Source of the DNA: JACKAQ01 sp020634975 [NCBI: Calditrichia bacterium]
Lineage (GTDB): Bacteria; Calditrichota; Calditrichia; RBG-13-44-9
NCBI GenBank assembly: GCA_020634975.1
Contig: JACKAQ010000002.1
Location: 186,001 to 250,000 of the forward strand
DNA length: 64,000 nt
Reading direction: 5' to 3'
In this document: piece after piece, positions 35,536 through 43,796 of the stretch
How positions within the stretch are numbered: position 1 is the stretch's first letter
Layout of the letters: each line of letters begins with the position of its first letter
Notes under the pieces: model-generated
The model's database searches: none
What the model was told of the DNA's origin: nothing
What the model saw: the letters and a program-made list of their open reading frames with translations, nothing else
Translations under genes and position numbers: made by a program

Positions 35536-37089
35536 ATGCTCATAGCCCTGGCGTTGGTAATTGGTATTGTTTTGGGCGGAGCCGGAATATTTTTATATCT
35601 GAAATCAACTTCCAATAAAACATTACTGAATGCGCAACAACAAGCAACTGCAATTTTGGCTGATTCGCATAAAGAAGTCGAATCTTTAAAAAAAGAAAAG
35701 TTGTTTGAAGCTGAAGAAGAAATTTTTGAACTAAAACAAAAACTGGAACTTGAGTACGAAAAACGACGCGACGGTCTGAAAGATACGGAAAAATCGCTCG
35801 ACCAAAAGGAATTGGAAATCGATCGTAAGGCCGAAATTGTCAGTAAAAAAGAGATAGAATTACTGAAGTTGGAAGATCAGCTTCGTGGCGAACAGCGAGA
35901 ACTACGAGAGAAATCCACTGAATTAGCGCAAAAGTTGAATGAACAGACACAAAAATTGGAAGAAATATCCGGTCTCAACCGTGAACAGGCACGTGAACTG
36001 ATTGTTTCGGAAATGCGGGCAGCCGCAGAAGAAGAAGGGCAACGCGTTGCTCATACTATTTTGGAGCAATCGCGATTGGAAGCACGGCGGAAAGCGCAGG
36101 AAATTATCATTCAGGCGATTCAGCAAATTGCAGCTCAACAATCGGTTGAAGCTACGGTTTCAGTTGTGGAGTTGCCAAATGATGATATGAAGGGAAGAAT
36201 CATCGGACGCGAAGGCCGAAATATTCGTGCATTCGAATTAACAACAGGTGTGGATGTCATTATCGATGATACTCCGGATATCGTTGTGTTGTCTTCCTAC
36301 AATTCCTACCGGCGGGAAATTGCCAAACGGTGTTTGGAAAAATTGATTCACGACGGCAGGATTCACCCCGCGCGTATCGAAGAAGTAAAAGAGAAAACCG
36401 AAGAAGAAATGAAAGAATCGGTTCGCGAAATTGGTGAGCAAACCCTTCTCGAACTTGGCATTCACGGTGTTGCCCCGGAGTTGACGGAGATTGTGGGGAA
36501 ATTGCAATACCGGACTTCATACGGACAAAATGTTCTGGCTCATTCGGTTGAAGTTGCGCATTTGTGCGGCATCATCGCTGCAGAATTGGGTATCGATGCG
36601 CGTTTGGCGCGTCGCGCCGGAATTATGCACGATATCGGAAAAGGGCTGGATAATCACGCCGACGCCAATCACGCAAAGCTCGGCGCCGACTGGTTACGAA
36701 AATATAACGAGCATGAATATGTTGTTAATGCCGCAGAAGCCCATCACAACGAGCGCGATGTAACCAACGTTTACACGATTATTGTGATGGCATGCGACGA
36801 AATATCGGCAAACCGTCCGGGTGCCCGGCGTGAATCGCTGGAATCATTCATCAAGCGAATGGAACAACTGGAAAATATCGCCGCAGAATTTACCGGCGTT
36901 CAGCGGGCATACGCGATTCAAGCGGGTCGAGAAATACGGGTAATTGCTGATACATCGCATCTTGACGACGCCAAAGCACGCGAGCTTGCCCGAAATATTG
37001 CCAAACAAATTCAACTGCAAGTTGAATTTCCCGGTCAAATAAAAGTGACCGTGATCCGCGAGTTCCGCGCCTATAATTTTGCAACCTAA
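35536..37089 (+). CDS. rny: Ribonuclease Y
   Basis: A 517-residue membrane-anchored endoribonuclease that starts mRNA decay. A transmembrane helix (3-22) is followed by a long coiled coil (about 28-200), a KH domain (IIGREGRNIRAFE near 220), and an HD domain with HSVEVAHLCG and MHDIGKGLD. The RNase Y end EFPGQIKVTVIREFRA is complete. The ATG at 35536 has GGAGGAAACG nearby. The 185 bases between the 6S RNA and the ATG contain TATTAT at 35420-35425, a possible -10 box with no convincing -35. Confidence 0.95.
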   Translation: MLIALALVIGIVLGGAGIFLYLKSTSNKTLLNAQQQATAILADSHKEVESLKKEKLFEAEEEIFELKQKLELEYEKRRDGLKDTEKSLDQKELEIDRKAEIVSKKEIELLKLEDQLRGEQRELREKSTELAQKLNEQTQKLEEISGLNREQARELIVSEMRAAAEEEGQRVAHTILEQSRLEARRKAQEIIIQAIQQIAAQQSVEATVSVVELPNDDMKGRIIGREGRNIRAFELTTGVDVIIDDTPDIVVLSSYNSYRREIAKRCLEKLIHDGRIHPARIEEVKEKTEEEMKESVREIGEQTLLELGIHGVAPELTEIVGKLQYRTSYGQNVLAHSVEVAHLCGIIAAELGIDARLARRAGIMHDIGKGLDNHADANHAKLGADWLRKYNEHEYVVNAAEAHHNERDVTNVYTIIVMACDEISANRPGARRESLESFIKRMEQLENIAAEFTGVQRAYAIQAGREIRVIADTSHLDDAKARELARNIAKQIQLQVEFPGQIKVTVIREFRAYNFAT

Positions 37090-37112
37090 TCCGCAGATAT
37101 CAAATATGAATA

Positions 37113-37156
37113 CCGGACGACTGACAGTGATAATTGGCAGTCGTCCGGAAATTTTT
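37113..37156 (+). terminator. Terminator after rny
   Basis: An 11-pair perfect stem CCGGACGACTG/CAGTCGTCCGG (37113-37123 with 37138-37148) with a 14-base loop, then AAATTTTT. It lies 24 bases after the rny stop and just ahead of the ymdB-like gene. Confidence 0.75.
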
Positions 37157-37172
37157 AAAACAGATTGAATCC

Positions 37173-37973
37173 ATGAGAATATTATTTATTGCAGACCTTG
37201 TCGGCGAAGAAGCCGTCGGGCTGGTTGGTGATTTAATTCCTCGAATCCGGCAACGATACAAAGTTGATTTTACGATAGTAAACGGTGAAAATGCTGACAA
37301 AGGCAAAGGGATTACCGTTAAACAAATTAAGCGCCTGCAGGAAGTCGGCGTCGATTGCCTCACCTCCGGAAACCATATTTGGGAACCCCGAAAACGCGAT
37401 GTGCTGATCGATTTTAGCGGTTATTTGTTGCGTCCGCTAAATTATCCACCCGGAAACGTTGGTGTCGGCTCGCATGTTTTTCAAGCCGCAAACGGTGCCA
37501 AAGTAGCGGTGATGAACCTACAGGGACGCAGTTTTATGTATTCAATTGATTGCCCGTTTCGCGCAGCTGAAAAAGAAGTCAAACGGCTTCGCAGTGAAAC
37601 GCCCATCATTTTTGTGGATTTTCATGCGGAAGCCAGCGCCGAAAAAGTAGCGCTTGGCTGGTTTCTCGATGGCAGCGTGAGCGCCGTTGTCGGCACACAT
37701 ACCCATGTCCAAACCGCCGATGAACGCGTGTTGCCAAAAGGCTGTGCATACATTACAGATGCAGGTATGTCCGGCCCGGAAGATTCCGTAATCGGGATGG
37801 AAGTGCAGCGGGCAATTGAGCGGTTTATGTTGACATCGCATGTTTATTATGCGGTTGCAAAAAGTAAAATACGGTTGAACGGATTAATCATCGATGTTGA
37901 TGAAACAACCGGAAAAGCGTCGCACATCGAGCGGCTGAATTTCACGAAAGAGGAGTTCAATAATGCCGGCTAA
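37173..37973 (+). CDS. ymdB: YmdB-like metallophosphoesterase (TIGR00282 family)
   Basis: A 266-residue calcineurin-like phosphoesterase. The start ATG at 37173 gives RILFIADLVGEEA, where the usual GD of the first metal motif reads AD, keeping the Asp. The rest of the metal site is intact: VNGENADKG, SGNHIW, DFHAEAS, and GTHTHVQT. YmdB of Bacillus hydrolyses 2',3'-cyclic nucleotides and affects biofilm regulation, and its gene also follows rny. folD overlaps its end by 11 bases. Confidence 0.88.
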   Translation: MRILFIADLVGEEAVGLVGDLIPRIRQRYKVDFTIVNGENADKGKGITVKQIKRLQEVGVDCLTSGNHIWEPRKRDVLIDFSGYLLRPLNYPPGNVGVGSHVFQAANGAKVAVMNLQGRSFMYSIDCPFRAAEKEVKRLRSETPIIFVDFHAEASAEKVALGWFLDGSVSAVVGTHTHVQTADERVLPKGCAYITDAGMSGPEDSVIGMEVQRAIERFMLTSHVYYAVAKSKIRLNGLIIDVDETTGKASHIERLNFTKEEFNNAG

Positions 37974-38844
37974 AAGAATTGACGGGAAAGAAACCGCAGA
38001 ATTCGTGCGGAATGAATTGAAATCAAAAGTAGAAGCGCTGTCTTCCGGTGGCAAAACACCCGGTTTGGCTGTTGTTTTGGTTGGTAATAATCCTGCATCG
38101 GAAGTGTATGTGCGCAGCAAAGGCAAAGCGGCCGAAAAAGCGGGTATACGTGCCATAACCGAACGTTACGCGGATGATATTTCCGAGGAAAAATTGCTTT
38201 CGGTGATTGACCGGCTAAATAACGATCCAGAGTGGAACGGCATTCTGGTTCAGTTGCCGTTGCCGGGACATATCGATGAGCAAAAAGTGATCGAGGCAAT
38301 TCGCCCGGAAAAGGATGTGGATTGTTTTCACCCGTTCAACGTTGGGCGATTGGTGATTGGGATGTCGGTATTTGATCCCTGCACACCCGCCGGAATTGTG
38401 GAATTGTTGCATCGCTATCAGATCGATCCGGCAGGCCAACATGTGGTCATTTTGGGACGCAGCAACATCGTTGGCAAACCGCTGGCGAATCTTCTCGTCC
38501 AAAAAGCAAAAGGCGCCAACGCAATTGTCACTGTCGCGCATTCCCGTGCGAAAGATATTGCAGCGTTGACCCGCGAAGCGGATATTCTGGTTGCTGCAAT
38601 TGGTGTTCCGGAATTTGTGAAAAAAAATATGGTGAAACCCGGTGCAGTGGTTATCGATGTGGGAATCAATCGCGTGGATGCGCCCGAAACAGAAAAAGGC
38701 TACAAACTGGTTGGCGATGTGGCGTTTGATGAAGTGTCAGAAATCGCCAGTTTTATTACACCGGTTCCCGGCGGCGTCGGCCCCATGACCATTGCGCTGT
38801 TGTTGAAAAATACCGTAAAAGCATTTGAAATTCAGAATGCCTGA
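37963..38844 (+). CDS. folD: Bifunctional methylenetetrahydrofolate dehydrogenase/cyclohydrolase
   Basis: A 293-residue FolD that interconverts 5,10-methylene- and 10-formyl-tetrahydrofolate. Conserved blocks are YVRSKGKAAEKAGI with the catalytic Lys, VQLPLPGHID, ILGRSNIVGKPLANLL in the nucleotide site, and TPVPGGVGPMT at the end. The ATG overlaps the ymdB-like gene by 11 bases. Its TGA stop forms part of a hairpin shared with the convergent EEP gene. Confidence 0.95.
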   Translation: MPAKRIDGKETAEFVRNELKSKVEALSSGGKTPGLAVVLVGNNPASEVYVRSKGKAAEKAGIRAITERYADDISEEKLLSVIDRLNNDPEWNGILVQLPLPGHIDEQKVIEAIRPEKDVDCFHPFNVGRLVIGMSVFDPCTPAGIVELLHRYQIDPAGQHVVILGRSNIVGKPLANLLVQKAKGANAIVTVAHSRAKDIAALTREADILVAAIGVPEFVKKNMVKPGAVVIDVGINRVDAPETEKGYKLVGDVAFDEVSEIASFITPVPGGVGPMTIALLLKNTVKAFEIQNA

Positions 38845-38864
38845 TCGCAATCGCAAGCGATCAG
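38841..38864. terminator. Hairpin across the stop codons of folD and the EEP gene
   Basis: CTGATCGC (38841-38848) pairs perfectly with GCGATCAG (38857-38864) around an eight-base loop. It includes the folD TGA and the convergent gene's stop. No T-run follows on either side, so it is terminator-like but not canonical. Confidence 0.45.
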
Positions 38865-40105
38865 ATCGGTAAATCGACGCAAATCGGCAAGTGATCTGAA
38901 ACCCGCAACCCATTAAATTTCGGCAAAACAGATGGATGTCCGTCAACCGCAAACGGCGATATCGCCCGCAGCGGATTGATGTTTTTTCCCGCCAGCCAAT
39001 CCAGCCTGATTGGCACTCTTCCTTCAAACGGCTTCAAACGATTCGATAACCAATTCTGCAATTTTACGGAAGCGTATTTATCCATCTTTTTTTGGATGGT
39101 CGTTTCGTGAAAATCGTAAACCAGAGTGCCCGTCAACGGCTCATTGAAATGCGAGTAATCGAAGCCGAAATTTGCAAACGCTTTTGCTACCGGTTGCTCA
39201 AAAAATTCCCCCGGAATGTTGTAATGCTTGATCGCTCCGTGAACGCCGGTGAACAAACATTTGTAAACGAAGCTGCCAAACAGTTTTAATTTGGTTTGCA
39301 TGTTGTATGTGTGGGTGTTTAAATCGCCACCGATAATTTGCTTTAAATGTTGCGATTGCATCATTTCGGACAACATCGATTTTAGTTGTAATGCCCGCTG
39401 TTTGGCGGAGGTTCGCAAATCGAGATGCACGGTTGCGGCGTCGAAGACGGTTTTTCCGGCGCGAATGCTGCAAATTAATCCTCGGCGATGTCCCAACCGC
39501 TTTTCGTATGCCCGGAATTCATCTTCTACTTTGTGCAGCATCGGTGTTCGGCAGGAGAGGATTGGAAAACGCGAAAGCACCGCACAGCCATGCAGCGATA
39601 GGGTGTTTTCACCCTCGAAATGCTGTTCGCCAACATCACCTTTGGTGAGCTCGATAAACGAGTTGGCAAAAACGTAATTCATTTTCAACGCTCGCGAAAT
39701 TTCCTCCGGCACATTTTTGTTGCCGCTTCTGCTCATCCCGATGTCGGTTTCGGTCAACAACAGCACGTCCGATTCCCTCAAAACCGGATGATTTTTCAGC
39801 AAATGGATGATCCCTTGCAAATTGATCCCACGCTCAATATTCCATGCGGTAACTCGCAGCCAATCGCGCTCCGGTTCGCGCTCGAAATTATTTTCCCAAT
39901 CCAACCCATTTTCCACACGATGAATTTCTTCACTGAGATTGCGATATAAATCAGAGCGAAAAAAATCGTTTTGTGATGAATATTGGCGAATTTCACCAAA
40001 AAATGGTGTAAGTTTGTGACTTAATTTATGCCGGATATTGTCCAGTTCGATTTCCGGACAAATTCCGTTTGCGGATGATTTTTGTATTCGATTGATTATG
40101 CGCAT
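38861..40105 (-). CDS. Endonuclease/exonuclease/phosphatase family protein
   Basis: A 414-residue protein. The EEP core shows VTAWNIERG with metal-binding Asn, TETDIGM with the metal Glu, VHLDLR, IIGGDLNT, and VSDHLPI at the end with the catalytic Asp-His pair. About 95 helical residues precede the core, and an extra segment of about 60 residues breaks it after GGDLNT. Substrates of this fold range from DNA to phospholipids; none can be assigned. The ATG at 40105 is preferred to a TTG at 40144. Divergent from the RDD gene. Confidence 0.8.
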   Translation of the reverse strand: MRIINRIQKSSANGICPEIELDNIRHKLSHKLTPFFGEIRQYSSQNDFFRSDLYRNLSEEIHRVENGLDWENNFEREPERDWLRVTAWNIERGINLQGIIHLLKNHPVLRESDVLLLTETDIGMSRSGNKNVPEEISRALKMNYVFANSFIELTKGDVGEQHFEGENTLSLHGCAVLSRFPILSCRTPMLHKVEDEFRAYEKRLGHRRGLICSIRAGKTVFDAATVHLDLRTSAKQRALQLKSMLSEMMQSQHLKQIIGGDLNTHTYNMQTKLKLFGSFVYKCLFTGVHGAIKHYNIPGEFFEQPVAKAFANFGFDYSHFNEPLTGTLVYDFHETTIQKKMDKYASVKLQNWLSNRLKPFEGRVPIRLDWLAGKNINPLRAISPFAVDGHPSVLPKFNGLRVSDHLPICVDLPI

Positions 40106-40194
40106 TTGCTCTTGATTTGTTTTTATGAAACGGCTAATTTGCAATTGTCGGTACTGAAAATCAATAAAATAGATAACTTATCCCGATCTACGAA

Positions 40195-40776
40195 ATGACT
40201 ACCGGAATCATTCATCGCTATCATTTTGCGAATCGACAACAATACAATCTGGTTCCGGCGGAATTTAAGGATCGTCTTATTGCCCAGTTGATCGATGGAA
40301 TTATTTTAGGCCTTTTTTGTGGTTTGATATTTTTTATCTTTAGCAAAGGTGAAGTTTACAGTGTTTGGGCAATGCCATTTATACCGGTTTACCTGTTGCA
40401 GGTTGCCGATGCGCATGTGAATAGCTTTTCGGATTTTTGGTGGGGCGGCGCATATTTTACAATTGATTCGCCGTTTGGAAGTAATGTGTTTGTTAACTAC
40501 CCTTCGCCGCTGTTGTGGGTCGGATATGCTTTATATTACACCGTTTTTACAGCTATTTACGGACAAACACCGGGAAAAATGTTCAAAAAGCTGGTTGTGA
40601 CAACCCAACATGAACAGAAACCGGGATTTGCCCGGTCGTTTTGCCGGTGGATCGGGTATCTAATTTCAATATTTTCTTTGGGTTTTGGGTTTTTAATTGC
40701 AGCCCGGGAGGGACAAGCTGCCTGGCACGATGCCATCTGCGTAACCCGGGTTTACCAGTTTGATGCTAATTCTTGA
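40195..40776 (+). CDS. RDD family membrane protein
   Basis: A 193-residue protein with three or four transmembrane helices. RDD landmarks are RLIAQLIDGIILG at about 26-38 (with Arg and Asp), GQTPGKM before the last helices, and AREGQAAWHD near the end. RDD proteins are poorly characterised; some affect ion tolerance or act as transport adapters. The next gene follows at 11 bases, so it likely opens a plus-strand operon. Confidence 0.8.
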   Translation: MTTGIIHRYHFANRQQYNLVPAEFKDRLIAQLIDGIILGLFCGLIFFIFSKGEVYSVWAMPFIPVYLLQVADAHVNSFSDFWWGGAYFTIDSPFGSNVFVNYPSPLLWVGYALYYTVFTAIYGQTPGKMFKKLVVTTQHEQKPGFARSFCRWIGYLISIFSLGFGFLIAAREGQAAWHDAICVTRVYQFDANS

Positions 40777-40787
40777 AAGGAGTGGCA

Positions 40788-41204
40788 ATGCTTGGCAAAT
40801 TGCAGAAACGAAAATTGAGCGCACTCACCAAAACAGCTGTGATGGTGCGTTTGATCGAAGCCCCGGAAACGCTTCCCGAAGTATTCGACGGGTTATCCGC
40901 ACACCAAATGCAGGATCTGCGGAATTATTTGACCGATCAGATTATTTATCTCTCCAGTATGACAAATGACCAACCGCTCACCAGAGAAGCGGTGACCGCT
41001 CGCCTCGAGCCGATTCCCAATTATTATCACAAACAATATTGCCGCGAACCGCTGGAAGCATGTTATAATGAAACCTGCATGACTTCCAATCCCAGTTGTT
41101 TTTCCAAAAAAATGCGTTCGCAAATTGATGTGATGGTTGAGATGATTTTGCCGTATCTGCAAGAAAAAACTGACGAGCAGGCAGTGAGTAACGGTTCTTA
41201 TTGA
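40788..41204 (+). CDS. Uncharacterised protein with a four-Cys motif
   Basis: A 138-residue protein of no recognised family. The ATG at 40788 has AAAGGAG at a good distance. It is soluble and mostly helical. Cys85, Cys92, Cys97 and Cys104 have spacing C-x6-C-x4-C-x6-C, flanked by NYYHKQY and NETCMTSNPS, and could bind a metal or form disulfides. It lies between an RDD protein and a HisI-like protein in a tight cluster leading to biotin carboxylase. A metal site is inference only. Confidence 0.6.
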   Translation: MLGKLQKRKLSALTKTAVMVRLIEAPETLPEVFDGLSAHQMQDLRNYLTDQIIYLSSMTNDQPLTREAVTARLEPIPNYYHKQYCREPLEACYNETCMTSNPSCFSKKMRSQIDVMVEMILPYLQEKTDEQAVSNGSY

Positions 41205-41227
41205 ATACTTCCGGAGACGATCGATAT

Positions 41228-41617
41228 ATGAATTTCTTGAAACGAAACAGGGATACTGATCACGAAAAGCAGCGAAAAACCTATGCGTTACCGGACAATC
41301 AGGAAGTTATTTTTAACACCAACAGTTTGGTTCCGGTAGTTTTGCAACATCTGCACACCAAAGAAGTGCTGCATTTGGGGTATATGGATCAATTGGCTTT
41401 GAGATCATCGTTGGAACGCAAGGTTGTTTATTTGTACCGGCGTTCAAAGGGAAGGTTGGAGGCTTTCGGTAGTCGAAATAAACTTGAATTTTCCATCGAA
41501 TCTGTTAAATTGGACAAAACGCATCGGTCACTGTTGATGCTGATTTTACCGAATCACAAAACCGAATCCGAAATTGCTGAACTGCACTCCTTTACCCGGG
41601 ATGTGCGAATCGGTTGA
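41228..41617 (+). CDS. HisI-like fold protein lacking the HisI metal ligands
   Basis: A 129-residue protein. NSLVPVVLQHLHTKEVLHLGYMDQLALRSS and YLYRRSKGRLEAFGS follow the HisI (phosphoribosyl-AMP cyclohydrolase) pattern VPAIVQ-DxxTxEVLMLGYMN-EAL and WSRSRxxLWxKG. The next part of HisI carries the Asp-x-Asp-x-Asp metal motif and three zinc Cys residues; here the matching stretch reads ESVKLDKTHRS and no Cys is present. So it should not be a cyclohydrolase. It probably has another role, perhaps a binding or regulatory one. It starts 23 bases after the Cys-motif gene and ends 28 bases before accC. Confidence 0.65.
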   Translation: MNFLKRNRDTDHEKQRKTYALPDNQEVIFNTNSLVPVVLQHLHTKEVLHLGYMDQLALRSSLERKVVYLYRRSKGRLEAFGSRNKLEFSIESVKLDKTHRSLLMLILPNHKTESEIAELHSFTRDVRIG

Positions 41618-41645
41618 GCAATTTCCAACCGAAATGGGGGCAAAC

Positions 41646-43148
41646 ATGGCAAAAATACAAAAGGTGTTAATTGCCAACAGGGGTGAAATTGCCGTTCGCG
41701 TTATGCGAACGTGCCGTGAAATGGGTATTACTTCCGTTGCCGTATTTTCCGAAGCAGACCGGCGCGCGCCGCATGTGCTTGCTGCCGACGAAGCGTATTG
41801 CATCGGTCCTGCGGTCGCATCCGAAAGCTATTTGAAAATGGACACCATCATCGATGTCGCGAAAATGGCCGGTGCAGATGCGATTCATCCCGGTTATGGG
41901 TTTTTGGCAGAAAACCGGGAATTTGCGAAACGCGTGATGGACAGCGGGCTGATTTTTATCGGACCGTTACCGGACACAATTCACTTGATGGGCAGCAAAA
42001 CGGAATCGCGTAAACGGATGATGGACGCCGGTGTTCCGGTGGTTCCCGGTGCCCGAGAATCCGTAGAAACCGTTGCCGCAGCGGAAAAATTAGTTGAGCA
42101 GCTCGGCGGATATCCGGTGCTGATCAAAGCCGCTGCCGGTGGTGGCGGAAAAGGAATGCGCACCGTTCGCAAATCAGCAGAACTGGCGCGTGCATTTGAA
42201 GCCGCCCGAGGCGAAGCGCTCAAAGCTTTTGGCGATGACACCATTTACATCGAAAAATTTATTGAAAATCCCAAACACATCGAATTCCAGATTATCGCGG
42301 ACAATCACGGTAACGCCGTGCATTTGTGGGAACGCGACTGCTCCGTCCAACGTCGCCACCAAAAGGTCATCGAAGAATGCCCTTCAATGGCACTGACGCC
42401 GGAGATCCGCGAAGCGATGGGCAATGTTGCCGTGCAGGCTGCTAAAGCCTGTAATTATCGCAACGCGGGAACGGTTGAATTTTTGTTTGATAACGGCGAA
42501 TTCTATTTTCTGGAAATGAACACCCGCTTGCAAGTAGAACATCCCGTTACGGAAATGGTGATGGGGCTCGATTTGGTCAAATTGCAAATCGAAGTTGCCG
42601 AAGGCAGCCCGCTACCATTTGTACAGGAAGATTTGAAACCGCGCGGTTGGGCGTTCGAATGCCGGATTAACGCAGAAGACGTGTTCAATAATTTTGTGCC
42701 GACCACCGGAAAAATTACCCATCTAAAATTGCCGGAAGGCCCGGGTGTTCGGGTGGACAGCGGGATTGCCGCAAATTCAGAAATATCAAGATATTACGAT
42801 CCGATGGCCGGCAAATTGATCGTCTGGGCAGAAGATCGCAACAGCGCCATAAAACGCATGAAACGTGCGTTGGAGGAATTCCAGATCGAAGGCATCAAAA
42901 CGACCATCCCGTTTTGTTTGCTGGTGCTCGATCACCCGAGTTTTATCGACGGCAGTTTCACGACAAAATTTGTGGATAATTATTGGGCTGAATTGCAATC
43001 CAAATCAGCAATCGACCCGGAAATTGCGGAAGTGATCGCAGTTGCGGTTGCGCATCATCGCGACGCCCAAAAAATGCCCCAAAACGGAGTGGCGCACGCC
43101 AAACAGTTGCCGCCCGCTTCAACCTGGAAACTGCAAATGATCAAATGA
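41646..43148 (+). CDS. accC: Biotin carboxylase subunit of acyl-CoA carboxylase
   Basis: A 500-residue ATP-dependent biotin carboxylase. Starts KVLIANRGEIAVRV, then the ATP-grasp domain with AAAGGGGKGMR (glycine-rich lid), ERDCSVQRRHQKVIEECPS, and the active-site EFLFDNGEFYFLEMNTRLQVEHPVTEMV. Length (about 500) is longer than E. coli AccC (449) because of a C-terminal extension of about 45 residues. The ATG at 41646 is chosen. The biotin carrier gene overlaps its stop by four bases. Whether it serves acetyl-CoA or propionyl-CoA carboxylase is not shown, as no carboxyltransferase is in the window. Confidence 0.93.
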   Translation: MAKIQKVLIANRGEIAVRVMRTCREMGITSVAVFSEADRRAPHVLAADEAYCIGPAVASESYLKMDTIIDVAKMAGADAIHPGYGFLAENREFAKRVMDSGLIFIGPLPDTIHLMGSKTESRKRMMDAGVPVVPGARESVETVAAAEKLVEQLGGYPVLIKAAAGGGGKGMRTVRKSAELARAFEAARGEALKAFGDDTIYIEKFIENPKHIEFQIIADNHGNAVHLWERDCSVQRRHQKVIEECPSMALTPEIREAMGNVAVQAAKACNYRNAGTVEFLFDNGEFYFLEMNTRLQVEHPVTEMVMGLDLVKLQIEVAEGSPLPFVQEDLKPRGWAFECRINAEDVFNNFVPTTGKITHLKLPEGPGVRVDSGIAANSEISRYYDPMAGKLIVWAEDRNSAIKRMKRALEEFQIEGIKTTIPFCLLVLDHPSFIDGSFTTKFVDNYWAELQSKSAIDPEIAEVIAVAVAHHRDAQKMPQNGVAHAKQLPPASTWKLQMIK

Positions 43149-43666
43149 GTGAGGCCAAAATGATGAAATATTTCATAAAAAAAGACGATGGTTTCCAGCC
43201 GATGGAAGTTGCTGTAAACGATGATCATCTGAAAATCAGCAATGGAAAATCGACCCGTGATGTGCAAATTACCGCGCTGGAAAATCACTATTATTCGATT
43301 GTTATCGATCACCAGTCATACCTTGTTCAGGCGAAGCCGGAAAAACAGGATTATTTGCTGAACATCAGCCATCGCGAAGCGAAAGTGCGCGTGCTGGATC
43401 CCCGCCAAAAGCTGGAAGCGGAGATGTTCGGTGCAGCGGAGCAGGACGAGCGTTCCGGCGATGTGAAAGCGCCGATGCCCGGCATGATTTTGCGGGTCGA
43501 TGTAAAACCCGGCGACGAAGTGCAACCCGGACAACCATTATTGGTGATGGAAGCAATGAAAATGGAAAATGAACTCCGCGCACACGACAGCGGAAAAGTG
43601 GCTGAAATTTTGGTCAAACCGCAGCAAGCTGTGGAGAAAAATGATTTACTGATCCGAATGGAATAG
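43145..43666 (+). CDS. Biotin carboxyl carrier protein
   Basis: A 173-residue protein with a C-terminal biotinyl domain (about 105-173). The biotin lysine is Lys139 in MEAMKMENEL, with the KAPMPGMILRVDVKPGDEV start of the domain. The first 100 residues are unlike AccB's Pro/Ala-rich linker and form a small beta-rich domain that resembles the extension of propionyl-CoA carboxylase carriers. Coupled to accC by a four-base overlap. A strong terminator follows. Confidence 0.9.
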   Translation: MSEAKMMKYFIKKDDGFQPMEVAVNDDHLKISNGKSTRDVQITALENHYYSIVIDHQSYLVQAKPEKQDYLLNISHREAKVRVLDPRQKLEAEMFGAAEQDERSGDVKAPMPGMILRVDVKPGDEVQPGQPLLVMEAMKMENELRAHDSGKVAEILVKPQQAVEKNDLLIRME

Positions 43667-43694
43667 CTGCTCAATTGAAATTGAACGCAACATG

Positions 43695-43723
43695 AGGCGT
43701 CCGGTTTACGGACGCCTTTTTTT
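43695..43723 (+). terminator. Strong terminator after the biotin carrier gene
   Basis: AGGCGTCCG/CGGACGCCT (43695-43703 with 43709-43717), a nine-pair stem with a five-base loop, followed by TTTTTTT. It lies 28 bases after the stop. Confidence 0.9.
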
Positions 43724-43796
43724 ATTTGCAGAATCACGATTCGCAACCGCAAAACAATCGTTTTTGAACACCAGAAAAGAGTGGTTATATTTGACG

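Noticed and set aside
41228-41617. Calling this hisI
   Set aside because: The Asp triad and zinc Cys residues of phosphoribosyl-AMP cyclohydrolase are absent.
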